Below are positions 1-11,873 of a stretch of 64,000 bases of DNA, piece by piece. The DNA is taken from assembly GCA_958510825.1 (NCBI GenBank), contig OY294047.1:36677747-36741746 (forward strand). Reading direction: 5' to 3'. Position 1 is the stretch's first letter. Every line of letters starts with the position of its first letter. Source of the DNA: Brachypterus glaber. Its lineage: Eukaryota > Arthropoda > Insecta > Coleoptera > Kateretidae. The notes under the pieces are model-generated. The model worked only from the letters and a program-made list of their open reading frames with translations. It was not told where the DNA came from and ran no database searches. Both the position numbers and the translations under genes were made by a program.

Positions 1-84
1 TTGGTTAGCTGGAAAGTGTAGCACAAATGAGATAGAGATAGGGTAGACGTCTTTTGCTTCATAATTCTAGTTGTAGAGAGCTCC
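1..84 (+). mobile_element. Right end of a GGAG-TIR MITE, cut by the window start
   Basis: This stretch matches the right-hand ends of the fuller copies at 8836-9231 (opposite strand) and 58142-58555 (same strand), including the segment GGAAAGTGTAGCACAAATGA and the terminal CTCC followed by AT. The left part lies outside the window. It is non-coding. Confidence 0.85.
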
Positions 85-331
85 ATTAAAGCCCTACTAA
101 TCATTTCTATAATTAAAATGTTGTTGTGCAGTGTTAACAACTAACTACAAAAACGAAAAAAAAAACATTCAATTCGCAAGAAACACTGATAGATCGTTAA
201 ATTCTTTTTTAGGTTTAATTAAGATATTTTTCTCGAGGAAGTAATTCTTGTTTCAGAAAATTAAACATTATTTCTTGCAGAATACACATTCTTTTAATCA
301 ATGTCGGAAATAAAAGAAAAAACTAAAATAT
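85..331. other. Unassigned AT-rich sequence
   Basis: I see no coding potential, no RNA gene and no inverted repeat here. It separates the first MITE end from the duplicated repeat. Confidence 0.5.
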
Positions 332-1371
332 ACAGGGTTATTCAGAAATAAGTTCGAGAAATTTAAGGAGTGATTCTACATGAAAAAAATATGAAAAAAA
401 CGTTCCTATATAGGTTGGTCCGTTAATGAGTCCTAAGGGAGCTACGGCTCTTTAAAATTTTAATAAAAATAAGGTTTTTAATTAATAACTCTTGTACCCT
501 TTAAGCTAGAGCGACGAGCTTTTTTTTAGTATTGATAAGGTCAATAAGTTTATGTTATTTTTTTTTTAAATTTATCCAGAGGCGTGCTGAGACGGACAAA
601 ATATGTGGCCCAAACTTTTTTGTGTATATTTTTTTTTTTGGATTTTTTGTAATAAATATAGATTCCTTCAGTAAAAATACACAAAAAATGTCATACAGTG
701 TAACACTGTACGAACAACCGTTTTCAAAAAAATGCAATTAAGAGGAAGTAACATTTTGTGCCACTAAAAATGTTACTTTTTAAAAGGCTATATCTCCTTT
801 AATTTTTAATTTAAAAAATATAGGTTATGCGACACGTTATTAGTTATTTTTAAGTTTATAAAATTTTTATTTTCTACGTGAAAAAAATATGAAAAAAACG
901 TTCCTATATAGGTTGGTCCGTTAATGAGTCCTAAGGGAGCTACGGCTCTTTAAAATTTTAATAAAAATAAGGTTTTTAATTAATAACTCTTGTACCCTTT
1001 AAGCTAGAGCGACGAGCTTTTTTTTAGTATTGATAAGGTCAATAAGTTTATGTTATTTTTTTTTTAATTTATCCAGAGGCGTGCTGAGACGGACAAAATA
1101 TGTGGCCCAAACTTTTTTGTGTATATTTTTTTTTGATTTTTTGTAATAAATATAGATTCCTTCAGTAAAAATACACAAAAAATGTCATACAGTGTAACAC
1201 TGTACGAACAACCGTTTTCAAAAAAATGCAATTAAGAGGAAGTAACATTTTGTGCCACTAAAAATGTTACTTTTTAAAAGGCTATATCTCCTTTAATTTT
1301 TAATTTAAAAAATATAGGTTATGCGACACGTTATTAGTTATTTTTAAGTTTATAAAATTTTTATTTTCTTA
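332..1371. repeat. Dispersed repeat with a 498-bp tandem duplication
   Basis: After a lead-in beginning ACAGGGTTATTCAGAAATAA, a unit of about 498 bp occurs twice (381-878 and 879-1371). The copies differ by only a few indels in T runs and a few edge bases, so the duplication is young. Related but diverged sequence lies near 9397-9510, 11265-11340 and 28060-28270, so the unit belongs to a dispersed, presumably transposable family. The small reading frames inside both copies are T-rich, share the repeat and are not credible genes. Confidence 0.85.
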
Positions 1372-1897
1372 ATGATAGAATTTTTCTTAATATATTTGTT
1401 TGTTTTATATTTAAAGGCTTGTGTTCTAATATTTTTTGTGTGTTTCATTTTAAACTAAATACAAAAAACATAACCACATATTATTTTCAAATGTTTTTTT
1501 TTACTTTTGGCCGCTACCGTATATATACAATAAATATTGTTTTTATTTTCATGGCGAAAACTTTTAAAAGAATTTTCTTTTTAAGGCTTTTAAGCAGATA
1601 AATCTGACATTATTTTAAAAAAATATTAAACCTTTTAAACAAAAATTAATCCTCTGTTTTTTTTTTTATATTAAAACCTACCAAGGAAAAATATTCTTCT
1701 ATAAAAGATATAGGCACCGGACCTTTAGTTATAATATAATCCCATATACCTATCTTATTTTACGACATTTTCATTATTTTACCACCCATAGCTCGTTTTT
1801 TACAACACGTAAAAGCATTACTGCTGAAACTTATATAAGAAAAGAAGCATTATTGAGGCTTACTTTTTGAACAGCGCAAAGCTTAGGTACTGAAATA
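1372..1897. other. Unassigned AT-rich sequence
   Basis: The sequence is rich in T runs. A 60-codon reading frame at 1419-1601 is Phe/Ile-rich with no recognisable domain and is probably chance. Nothing else is supported. Confidence 0.5.
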
Positions 1898-1984
1898 TAC
1901 AGAGCGATCCAAAAGTGACCACCCTCTTAACCTTTAAACGAGTGTAGATATCGACTTCAAATTTAGAACTCGTAAATAAGACAA

Positions 1985-2869
1985 TGGTTTAATATTGAAT
2001 GTTTCAAAGTCCCAGCTTCTTATGTTCTCTGCAAGAAAGTTGGACTACAGCCTTTTAGTTAAAACAGAAAACGGCAGCCTGCAACAAAGTAAATCTATTA
2101 AATTCTTGGGTGTCCATGTCGATGGTGATCTTTCTTGGGCAACTCACGTAAGTACTTTATTAAAAAAACTTGCTTCCAGTCGTTATGTTATCTGGAGGCT
2201 TCGCTCTTATGTCAATGGATCTACATTACTTTCTTATTATTACGCCCATGTTAACTCAGTTCTAAATTATGGGATTGTGTGTTGGGGAAACTCTGTCTAC
2301 ATAGAGCAAGTACTCGTCATGCAGAAAAAAATTTTAAGAACATTATGCTTTAAGCCTTTCCGTTATTCCTGCAGAGAACTTTTTAAGGAGTTGGGAATTT
2401 TGACAGTTATTTCTATCTATATTTTAAACTCAGTGGTCTACATCAAGTCAAACATTGAAAACCATACAAGAACCATCCAGGTTAGTGATCATAATCTCAG
2501 AGGGGGGGGGAAATATAATTTTGCCCATGCATAGACTTGCACAAACTGCAAAAAGTTCCTACATTATGCCAATTAAACTTTATAATCACTTACCTCATAA
2601 TTTTAAGTCTATATCGTCAATAAAGATGTTTAAACAAAAAGTAAAAATTGCTCTTTTAAAGTATAGTTTTTATACAGTCGAAGAATTTTTCTCTACTACC
2701 TTTGCCTGATACTAGTAGTTGTACCTTGGTCTTTTCTGTTTTGTCTGTTGGTCACATATTATTTATTTTATATTTGTTATTTATTAATGTATTATTTATT
2801 AATTTGACACGTCATCATGTATTTATACCAAAATGACTAATAAAGAATCTTGAATCTTGAATCTTGAAA
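1985..2869 (+). pseudogene. 5'-truncated Jockey/CR1-like LINE, reverse transcriptase C-terminus
   Basis: The reading frame 1995-2534 encodes the end of a non-LTR reverse transcriptase and the region after it. Visible motifs are FLGVHVDGDLSWATHV (thumb), LNYGIVCWGNS and the helical QKKILRTLCF block typical of the Jockey/CR1 group. The frame breaks at a G run near 2503-2511 and continues in another frame to 2709 (MHRLAQTAKSSYIMPIKLYN...), so it is a pseudogene. The fingers, palm and FADD motif are missing, as expected for 5' truncation during target-primed reverse transcription. The 3' end has AATAAAG and then three copies of ATCTTGA at about 2846-2868, a short-repeat tail instead of poly(A). 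It sits inside the MITE at 1900-3523. The clade is inferred from motif style only. Confidence 0.85.
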
Positions 2870-2993
2870 CTAAAACTATCTTTTAGCATATATTTGTTAC
2901 TTTCAGCTCTTAAAATGTGGGCATGGGGGGCATTTTTTTAAATAGAAAGGCGGGTCGTGTGATACATCATTTTAAAGCAAATAAAGTTCTCTA

Positions 2994-3250
2994 TTGGACT
3001 GTATATTTTTTATTTTTTTAAACAATTTTTTTAATGTTTTGATTTTTCAATTTTTTGTGCTAAAAAATGCGATTTTTTAAGTTTTTTTTTGTAAATTTTT
3101 ATTTATCTCAATTAAAATTAGTTTGGACTTTTTTTATTTTTTTAAACAATTTTTTTAATGTTTTGATTTTTCAATTTTTTGTGCTAAAAAATGCGATTTT
3201 TTAAGTTTTTTTTTGTAAATTTTTATTTATCTCAATTAAAATTAGTTTAA
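2994..3250. repeat. 124-bp tandem duplication inside the MITE
   Basis: The segment containing CAATTTTTTGTGCTAAAAAA occurs twice with an offset of 124 bp and almost no differences. The paralogous MITE at 59094-59797 has a single copy, so the duplication arose in this copy. Confidence 0.85.
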
Positions 3251-3523
3251 AAGTATAATTTACGTATTTTCATCATGAAATTAGTAATTTTTAAAAAATT
3301 GTTTGATTTTATTAGAGAAATTTTGACAAAAATACCAATACTCAACCCTATTTTAAACCCCAAAAAAAATTTTTAAAGAACTGAAAAAATATATAATCAA
3401 ATGAAGAAATTCATATGCTTTAAAATAATGTATCACACGACTCTCCTTTCCATTTAAAAAAAAGTTCCCCCATGCCCCCCTGCGCACATTAAGAGGGGGG
3501 GGGGTGACTTTTGAACCGCTCTG

Positions 3524-4011
3524 TATAGTAGCTCGTACAGTAGCGTAGATAATTTTAAATAAAATACCAATTTTTTAAATTGCTTGACATTGTTGGGGTT
3601 TTGCTCTCATCATCATAATCCAGTTATTAATCCCAAGCTCTCCATCCCGCCTTGGCCCCTAGCAATTTTTTTTATTACCTCAAATTTTTTACACCCCATA
3701 CAATGCAATAGTCCTTTTTAGGCCTGCTTACAGGGCTGTAGAAAGACACTTTTCTAAGAAAAGTCCGGGATACATTTCTTTTTCCGGAAAAGTGCTTCTT
3801 CTTTTAACCTCTTTTGTCCCTGTCTCTCTTTTTGTGATATTTTACACGGTACATTACCAAGCAGTAAATGTTACCTTCCAGAGGCGTTTACTCGTCGAAA
3901 AATTTACACCTACTTCCAAATTTTGAAAGTGGAAGTATTCGAACGAAATTAGTGAGTACTAATTTACTTCCAAAAATTTCCAAGTACTGCCAGGTAAAAA
4001 TAAATTACATT
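3524..4011. other. Unassigned sequence
   Basis: Moderately AT-rich, with no reading frame of note. Sequence near 3844 (TACACGGTACATTACC) weakly resembles the inverse of 4667-4690 (TTTTTACTGTGTA), so 3844-4690 may be one old inverted-repeat element containing the tandem repeat below. Confidence 0.35.
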
Positions 4012-4158
4012 AAATTACATAGTCCGTAAATGGTAATATGTTGCCATAGACCGGAATGGTCAAAATTACATAGTCCATAATGGTAATATTTTGCATAGAC
4101 CGGAACGGTAAAAATTACATAGTCCAGAATGGTAATATTTTGCATAGACTTGGAATTT
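4012..4158. repeat. Three tandem copies of a ~49-bp unit
   Basis: Three successive units share AAATTACATAGTCC, then TGGTAATAT and then GCATAGAC. The units begin near 4012, 4062 and 4111 and differ at a few positions. A partial echo, ATGCATAGTCCAGAATAGTA, lies near 4611. The small minus-strand reading frame across the array reflects the repeat and is not a gene. Confidence 0.8.
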
Positions 4159-4690
4159 GAAAAAAAATATTTACTACTTAGAAAATGTTTGTTCCAAATT
4201 ACAAGTCTCTGTGTTAAAGCATTTTTGGAATATCGTAGCGTAAAGTTCATTTGGTTTAATAAACCAAACGATTTGCACCCTTAATACGAGTATAAACTGC
4301 TTACATCTTTCTTTAAAGATCTATTGGTTGATAAAGATCGTAATTTATAATGAATGTAAATTTTAGGCCACAAATAAAGCATTTAAATATCGTACATAAA
4401 TAATATTTACCTTTTTTTACACTTTTAACACTTTAACCTAGCAGCATGCGTCGCTATCTCTCTAACAATAACAATTTGGTTATTGTCCAAAGCGCACACG
4501 CGTCTTAAAATAACATATCCCGACATTGTAAAATCATGTAAAAATATGTAAATCAATGTAAATATATTTTTTTACATTATTTTACATTCTTTTACATAAA
4601 TTCATGAATTATGCATAGTCCAGAATAGTAAATTTACTATTCCGTACTATGTAAACTCATGTATATTTACATGCAGTTTTTACTGTGTAG

Positions 4691-5448
4691 CCTCTGGTTT
4701 TTTCCACCCTGCCCTGACTGCCTCCCTTTCTTTTAACTTACATCTCGTTCTCTAAATTATCTTTAACTCATGAATGACCCACCAGGAAATACGCGTTTCC
4801 CCAATTTTCTCCATTACGCTCTTGGTTCTAACTTTATTTGTCCATTTTATCTACAACATTCTACTTTTATAGCACCATTTAAAACAAATGTTTTTGACAT
4901 TGGAAATGTCTTATGGCTCGAAACCCATGAATTTTTGTCACAATTGTCACGATTTTTATTGGGATTTTCCTCACGATTTTTTTACAATTGTTACGATAGG
5001 ATTTTTCTCCCGTAGGCCACAGGCTACAGGCTATAGGCATTGCCATTGTGTAAGAATAAAAATTCCTTGTCCCCAATCGTCAATAAATTTCCCATTTTCA
5101 ATGCCTACCGTTTTCCAATATATAATAATAAAACCCGCTGATTTTTTTAAAAAATAAAAATTTTGTTCCATAAAAGTTCAACTAAACTTAAAAAATATAT
5201 TCCTTGTGTAAGTAATCAGGCATTGTAATTTTATGGGAGCGACTACATACACATTGTGTATGTTTTTCGTCAGAATTGTATTATCCCAGTTTAAATGGGG
5301 TGAATTGCCCCCCCCCATTAGCACAAAAACACCTTCCTGCAAAAAAACTAACGTAAAGCAAGGATTGAAAAAGTTATATTATATTTTGTAATTTTATTTA
5401 CACTTTAAAGTACTTTTTACGTTGTAATCAAATCTATTTTAAGAATTT
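4691..5448. other. Unassigned sequence
   Basis: Three overlapping reading frames of 65-89 codons occur on both strands between 4770 and 5157. None has a recognisable domain or good start context. I see no RNA or repeat here beyond a C run near 5310. Confidence 0.4.
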
Positions 5449-5744
5449 AATCAGCATTAATCGGAATAAATTCAGTTATGACTCATCAATGTTGAAAATA
5501 AACACAGAAACATAGGCTTACGGAATAATTTTGCTGAATTATGAGAAAAATTTTTATAAAGGTCACTAAATCGAAACATTTGACGACTAATTTGTTACAC
5601 ACAACAATATTGAATATACATATTAACTATAATTATGTAAGTATATCGGTGTTTTTCGAAGAAAATAAAAATGTAAATATTTAAAACCTCGCGTCAACGA
5701 TAGAATCGAAGCGGCACCTATGCGAGCACTGGAAATTCGCCGAT
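5449..5744 (+). repeat. Dispersed repeat, inverted relative to 34303-34762
   Basis: Long stretches match the reverse complement of 34303-34762, for example CATAGGCTTACGGAATAATT and GGAAATTCGCCGA. The other copy carries a 69-bp (TA)n where this one has a short ACTATAATTATG-type segment. No coding capacity. Confidence 0.85.
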
Positions 5745-6112
5745 GACTGTTAATCAGTCAGGATTTTATAATGACGAGCAATTAAATTTTGCAAACATGC
5801 ATTTTTAGTGTGGAATAAAACATGAATTAAAAAGCGGAAAAATTCTAAATAAATTCTTGAAAAGGTCGAGTTATATTTATAAACAGCTGACTTATTGTAA
5901 AACATCAAGAGAAAGGTTTATTTTTATAATAGCTTTTATTTTAAATGATTTACGCTAATTAACTAAACGTTTAATATGATATATTTTTTAACCAAAGTTT
6001 ATTTATCAATTAAAGCGCAAAACAGTTTTTATTTACAGGTGTCAGTTTTTTTTAATGGTGGGCAAAGCCTCCATACAAAATATTTTATTGTAAAATTGAG
6101 GACATATACAAT
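5745..6112. other. Unassigned AT-rich sequence
   Basis: No coding, RNA or repeat signal that I can support. Confidence 0.45.
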
Positions 6113-6115
6113 TTA

Positions 6116-6855
6116 GGGGCTGTCCCTAAATTACGTAACGCAATTTTTCAAAAAAATTGACCCCCTCCCTCCCTGTGTAACAAACTGTCACATTTACCAA
6201 CACCCCCCCCCCCCGCCCCGGTGTAACGCGTAACAATATAAAAATTTTATTTTTTTTTCCAACATATCTTGATACAGAATTCCGCATAATGCAAGACGGT
6301 AAAAAGACAGTGTAAAAATAATACATATTTATTATAATAATACATATAGCACTTAATGTACTTAAACGAAAAAATCACTCAAACTTTAAAAAAATATTCA
6401 TAATCAATATCACACAGGGAAAAAATACTAAGTACCTCTTTTTACACTGAGTGTCACATATAACACGTATATTGTTTATGCACAGGTACACAAAATAGTA
6501 CACACATTGGTGTTCTGTGAGTACACATTCCGCGCGAAAATGTATCATCGCCGATGGTTCATCGGCAAGATCACGCAAAAAGATTTTTTTTAATATCAAT
6601 GTCAACAGTTTTTTTACTGATTACAATATTATTTAAATATGCATAGTTTCGTCAATTTTTGTGTGAAAAGGGGAATTATGGGCCACTATATAGTAATTTA
6701 TGTTAAAATAAAAATTCATCTGCCAAGCTTAGGAAATAAACATTAAATTTATCGTAACGTTTACCTAGACCCCCCCTCCCCCCTGTCACAAACTGTAACA
6801 ATTTATCTGACCCCCTCCCCTCCCTAGGCGCGTTACGTAATATATGGACAGCCCC
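6116..6855. mobile_element. PIF/Harbinger-type MITE (GGGGCTGTCC termini)
   Basis: The left end GGGGCTGTCCCTAAATTACG and the right end ACGTAATATATGGACAGCCCC are inverted repeats, and both sides are flanked by TTA. Three-base TTA duplications with G-starting TIRs are typical of PIF/Harbinger elements, which is the basis for the class call. C runs lie about 60 bp inside each end. A second copy is at 22030-22766. It carries no transposase. Confidence 0.8.
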
Positions 6856-6948
6856 TTATCCAACCTTTGCGAAGTTGCATATTTATATGTATTACAATTT
6901 GCATATCACTTCTATACAAAACGATAATTATATGAAGACAGTTTTAGG

Positions 6949-7490
6949 CAAAGAACTTTTACCTCAAGAATGAACATGATGAAATCTACCGTATGCTTTG
7001 TTTGAAGCGTGAACCAACTACGGTGAGGGGCTGGTGGGGAGTGACCATTGTTTACACACGCGTAAAGAGAGAGAAAGAATTTGTAAACTCACAGTCTAAT
7101 GTCGTAAACTTTGTCAAGCAATACAGTGTTGCCGGTTGCAACACCTGCTTTAGATATTTTATTGTAAATTTTAAGAAATATTAGTTTTATTTGAGTTTTA
7201 TATGAACTAGTAGTTTAATTTTAATAAATTTAATTATATTACATTATCAAACATAATTATAGTGTCGTAGTATAGTAGTTTTTTTTAATTTTAATGTAGG
7301 TATAAAGATTTATCATAATGATAAAGTGAAAATTACGCAACATCGCTCTGGTCACCAGAAGGTCAAAACTAGCGATACTTATGTTTACACCAGAAGCAGT
7401 ATCGCGTACGTTTATGTAAACACACAAACAAAAAGATGACACCTTCATAAACATTGGTCTGAAATAACTTCTTGAGGTAAAAGTTCTTTG
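6949..7490. mobile_element. Non-autonomous TIR element (CAAAGAACTTTTACCTCAAG)
   Basis: A perfect 20-bp inverted repeat, CAAAGAACTTTTACCTCAAG, bounds the 542-bp segment. The two short reading frames inside (6993-7184 and, on the minus strand, 7257-7454) have no recognisable domain. I could not fix a target duplication. Confidence 0.7.
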
Positions 7491-8617
7491 GTTTTAGCAC
7501 ACACCACAACCCCATATTGCCGATAATCCTTACTATTCCATAAATTTAAGAATAAAATATTTAAAACAGGTCAAATGATCTAACATTTCAAATTTCGGAT
7601 ATGGTGCGTTTTATTAGTTTGAAAATGCTTGATTCCAATTGTTTGGTCCCTTTACAGAATGTAGCAATAAAACTAAACAATTGACGTGGTCGATAAAAAA
7701 GAAAGCCAAGATGACTGGAGGAACTAAAGCCTCCAGATATCTTGCTCTTGCTCTACAATGAAAAAAATAGGGGTAAAATTACACAATAAATAGTAAACTT
7801 AAATAGCAATAATAATGCAATTATCTGAGTGAAAGTGAAAATAAAAAATATATATGTTTACAAAATTCTGTCATTTTATTAATGTTATTTAGCAAACTGT
7901 TGTTAGTTTTATACAATAATCAGTATTTTTACTTTATCCATTAAGAATTTTACTATAAGTAAAAATAAATTTTAAAGAACTTTTTATCTTTTAATGTAAA
8001 TGAACAAACCTTATTAATTTTACAAACAAAATTGCGTTATTACTACAGCTATTGTGAATTTACCTTAATAAGAGTAGCAAAGAAGCGGAACAGCCTAATG
8101 CGTGCTTCTCCTGCACCAGTGGATGCCGTAGCACGTTGTTGTGAGACGCCGGAAAATGTTTTTTTTTTTAATTTAGCTGTTTTGTGTATAGTGTTGTTAT
8201 ATTTATAATCTGTAAGTAATTTATCCTTGTTATTTAGATGTTATTTTGTAGTTTTTGTAGGTTAGGTTACATTTTGACTAATATATCCATAGTTGTGCAG
8301 AGCTGTCGGCAGGTAAATTTTTTTAAGAAGAATTGGTTTTTATTTGTGTTAATACCAAATAGAGATAGTCTTAGTTATAGTATAGATTGAGATTTACAAA
8401 ATGCTTTTGAAATTTTTTAATGATCTCTAACCGTTTACGAGATAAAATGAATGGGCGGGACATTTAAATCACCCTGTACACAGCGACAATTATTTTAGTT
8501 TAGTAGTATTATAGTAATATAGTTTGTTAAAATATTTATGTAATAAAAACACCTTTCAGTTTATAATGTGTTTTATTTGTAGTCACTACTTGGTGTGAAT
8601 TAGCTTAGACTGCGAAA

Positions 8618-8648
<31 letters not shown>

Positions 8649-8835
8649 ATTATTAACAAAAGGGCAAGGGAAATTCTATTTATTATTCCACTTGTGGTAG
8701 TAATGATCTATCTAAAATTAGGAGACTTTCCTCTACTATTTGTTTCGGCCACTTTAGGATGTTCTAATTATAAAGACGTACTTACAAATAGATACGTTTT
8801 TATTGCTGAATAGTTTTCAGTGAAAACGATTTAAT
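7491..8835. other. Unassigned sequence with small motifs
   Basis: No gene is visible. A 14-bp stem-loop with GACTGGAGG opposite CCTCCAGAT lies near 7709-7744. The segment near 8450-8480 (AATGGGCGGGACATTTAAAT then CACCCTGTA) looks like a transposon end but has no partner nearby. An (ATT)n run is listed separately. Confidence 0.4.
8618..8646. repeat. (ATT)n microsatellite
   Basis: About nine uninterrupted ATT units, ending at a TTAATA variant. A similar run occurs near 33436-33465. Confidence 0.9.
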
Positions 8836-9231
8836 GGAGCTCTCTACAACTAGAATTATGAAACAAAAGACGTCTACCCTATCTCTATCTCATTTGTGCT
8901 ACACTTTCCAGCCAACCAAATAAATACTGTATTTGTTTTTCATACAACAAATACAGTATTTATTTGGTTGGCCGGAAAGTGTAGCAGTGAGAGGCACGTA
9001 CGAACATAGCTAATGTGAATCTGTAGAATAAGATAATTCTACTAAAATTTAGATGGCGCCAGTAATTTCTTTAATAATGCACTTTTCGCCCGGCCAAGTA
9101 AATATTGTATTTGTTCAACAAAGAACAAATACAGCATTTGTTTGGTTGGGTGGAAGTGGGAGTGTATGTATGTCTTCTACCCTTTTTGGGTAGAACTTTT
9201 GTCCCTGTCTAATCTAATGGGAGAATTCTCC
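8836..9231 (-). mobile_element. Full GGAG-TIR MITE with two internal palindromes
   Basis: The element runs from GGAGCTCTCT to GAGAATTCTCC and is flanked by AT on both sides. It is the same family as 1-84 and 58142-58555. Inside are two successive imperfect palindromes of about 80 bp, centred near 8944 and 9122, each containing the outward-facing pair ACAAATACAGTATTT / AAATACTGTATTTGT. There is no coding sequence. Confidence 0.85.
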
Positions 9232-9396
9232 ATTGCTTTTAACAGATGCCAAAGAATTTTGTCGATAAAATGAAATTAAATTTTATCGTCATTTTAATTA
9301 TCTGTTCTTTAAATATTTATTTACTTTTTTACATTTTAATTGCTACCAAGATGAGTTTAAAGTCAACTTGATTGCTACACAGTGGAAAAAGATATA

Positions 9397-9524
9397 CAAG
9401 GTGATTAAAAAAAAGGGTATAAAGTTTTAGGGGGTTATTCTAGGTCAAAAATATGAAAAAAAGTTCGTATAAAGGCTGGCCCGGAAATGAGCTACGACCC
9501 TTATAAAGGCCATCCTTTTATGTA
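9397..9524 (+). repeat. Diverged copy of the repeat family seen at 332-1371
   Basis: The order ACAAGGTGATT, GGGGGTTATTCTAGGTC, AAAAATATGAAAAAAAG, GGCTGGCCCGGAAATGAGC matches the start of the 332-1371 repeat with many substitutions. Confidence 0.55.
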
Positions 9525-9848
9525 AATTTTATTTGGTAATTTTAAACAGGGACGTGCAAAATGGGGGGGGGGCGGCAATGCCACTTTTTTGCCCGAAACT
9601 TTTTTATCTGCAGATGTTTTTCATTTTATCAACAAACGATGATTTAAAAATACATAAAAAAGCTACTCTTTATGTAACATCTACCTTTTTTTAGACATAT
9701 ACATATATACATGTATTTTTAATTAAAGATTAATATTTTATCGAGAAAATGTCAAAAAATCTACAGATAAAAAAGTTTGGTACACCAAAAAGTGACATCT
9801 CCCCCCATTTTACACGTCCCTGGTTAAAATTACCAAAAACCAATTTAA
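9525..9848. mobile_element. Foldback element, ~115-bp arms with G/C runs
   Basis: The left arm AACAGGGACGTGCAAAATGG followed by a G run pairs with the right arm, a C run followed by CATTTTACACGTCCCTGGTT. The pairing continues inward through TTTTTTATCTGCAGAT / ATCTACAGATAAAAAA. The transcript could fold into a long hairpin. No coding sequence. Confidence 0.8.
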
Positions 9849-10591
9849 AAAAATGGCGAAGACGCCACCATTGAAGACTGCAGACCTAATATGAACTTTT
9901 CTGTTGAAAAACAGGCTTAATGGCTAGGCTAATCTATATAATGAAAATTTCAGTTAAATCTATATTTTTTTTTAGATAAACCAATGCAAAAAAAATTTAA
10001 ACATTTTTGCATGAAAACATATTTTTAAATTTAAAACTTAACCCTTGTTTACCAGTCGAATAAGACTGCAGACTTAAGTAAAGATTTTTCTGGGACAAAC
10101 AACTGTTGGCATAACATTTATGTAACATAATATTCTTCTCTCCTATACTAGGGTCGCTCCAAAGTAATAACCATCCTATATGGAGACTTTATCTTATATA
10201 CACAAAAAAAAATTTTTACGATGTGTCTAAAAATTATGTGAAAATGATACGTTAGGGGAAGGGTCAAAAGTAATTTGTGCAAGAAGCCTAACGAAGCATA
10301 AAAAAAAGTTTCTACGATTGAAACCTTGTTTTTACTGTGTATGTTATCTCCTTCGCTTCCTCAGTTTCTAGTAAATATAAAAATAAATGTAATAAAACGC
10401 GACCTATATTCTATTTTATTTTTAAATAGAAAAGGACAAAATTATATTTTTTCAGAAAATTGATCATATTTTTCTCGATATTTTCCTACTACGTGCTATT
10501 ACAGCTTTTATTAGCACATTCATTGATTTGTTGTTTTGATATCAACAAAACTATTTAGCTGATTGTATGTTCGTACTTAATCTAGGCGCCA
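9849..10591. other. Unassigned sequence
   Basis: No gene seen. TACTAGGGTCGCTCCAAAGT near 10147 loosely resembles the CAGNGCGGTCCAAAAGT terminus at 1900 and 59094 and may be a relic of the same family. Confidence 0.35.
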
Positions 10592-11018
10592 AGTAATAAG
10601 TTATTTTTTTAAGGTATAGCTATTTTAAACCTTCCCGCTTTTAAACAATCTCGAAATTACCATAGCAACGTAAGATACGCATGCGTTGTAAGCGAAATGA
10701 CTAGGCCCAATTTACACAACCGTAAAACGGTGACGTGCAATTAACTAGAACAAAACAATGGTTTATTCCTCTAAATTATTGGAATAAAAGCAATTTTATA
10801 GCAAATTTTGTTTCTACAGGAATACAAAAGTGTTTTTAGCAACAGATTTATCAATTTTCTTTTTTTACATAAAAACATCATAAAAACAAAAATTATAAAT
10901 TTTGGTTATGTTGACATTCAAAACAAGCCACATGCTTCAGTGTAAATCGGACTTTGTGGAGTATTTAGCGTCAAATTTAAAATAACTATACCTTAAAAAA
11001 ATAAACTTTAATAAGTAA
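10592..11018. mobile_element. TIR element, ~37-bp inverted repeats
   Basis: The left TTTTTTTAAGGTATAGCTAT pairs with the right ATAACTATACCTTAAAAAAA, with outer matches AGTAATAAG / AATAAGTAAT. The interior is non-coding. The exact termini and target duplication are unclear. Confidence 0.6.
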
Positions 11019-11869
11019 TTTTGCTGAAACCGAAGGTTAATCCTGGGTCACTTCATCTAGTCTTACTTTGTTTTTTCGTTCTTGGTCTTTTGTTTTTGTT
11101 TTTTTGGACAGCTGTTCTGCAAAACCACATCTGCAGAGCCAAAACAAAAGCCTAAAATAACCGCTGGTACTAAGTAAAAGTGTGAGAATCGTAATAGAAA
11201 AAATTAAACGGGGTATGTTACATACCGTAGGTAATACCTAAGCAGGAACGGGTCTAAGGGGGGCAGCTAGCCTCAATAATTGTACGAGTAATTAATTCAA
11301 TCTCGTAATTGTCCAAGAGCTTAGAGTGATGAGCTTTTTTATTATTTACAGCGCCTGCGCTAGAATATTATACGGTAGTTTCGAATATCTAAAATATTTC
11401 AAAAATCGTCCTAGACAAAAAATTTTTGGATATAAATTTGTTTCATGAAAAAATACGAAACTCTTTTTTTTTGAAATCTGATCGACTTGAAATTTTCAGG
11501 AAAAATCAAATTTTCAGGAAAAATCAAGCTCTACGAAGGGAATATCACAATTGTTTTTGAAAGTGGACCTCAAAAAAAAAAGTTATGGGGGGTTAAACAT
11601 TTAATAAATTAAAAAAAGCTGAAAGAAATTTCCGATTAACTTTTGCAGGAAAGACTACTTTTACTTTTGTCAAGGATCAATTCTACCAATTTTAAAAGTA
11701 ATCCCCCCAAAAACAAAAAAGTTATAAGGGGTTAAAAAATTATGTGTATTTTTGGACTTTTTTATTTTTTCTTTTTTTAATTTTTGTTTTTTTTTTTAAA
11801 AGATCTTTTTAAAAAGAAGAAAAAAAAGTTAAAATTTTTGTTTTATTTTTTTTTTTGAAAATAATTTTT
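11019..11869. other. Unassigned sequence, partly repeat-like
   Basis: Around 11230-11345 the order resembles the 332-1371 family (GAGCTTAGAGTGATGAGCTT versus AAGCTAGAGCGACGAGCTT). A direct repeat AAATTTTCAGGAAAAATCAA occurs at about 11491-11530. No reading frame is credible. Confidence 0.45.
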
Positions 11870-11873
11870 GTAA

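Larger units (their letters stand above)
1900..3523. mobile_element. Long-TIR Tc1/mariner-type MITE, split by a LINE
   Basis: Both ends show the same inverted repeat, CAGAGCGATCCAAAAGTGAC on the left and its inverse ending GGACCGCTCTG-like on the right, flanked by TA. A paralogue at 59094-59797 is uninterrupted. The two align on both sides of a LINE fragment at about 1985-2869. The right part carries an internal 124-bp tandem duplication (about 2994-3250) that the paralogue has only once. The element has no transposase and is non-autonomous. Confidence 0.85.

Noticed and set aside
532..741. 69-codon plus-strand and 60-codon minus-strand frames
   Set aside because: Phe/Lys-rich products of T and A runs, located in the tandem duplicated repeat and broken in the second unit.
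4012..4158. A CRISPR-like array of repeats and spacers
   Set aside because: Whole ~49-bp units are repeated with no unique spacers, and the context is eukaryotic.
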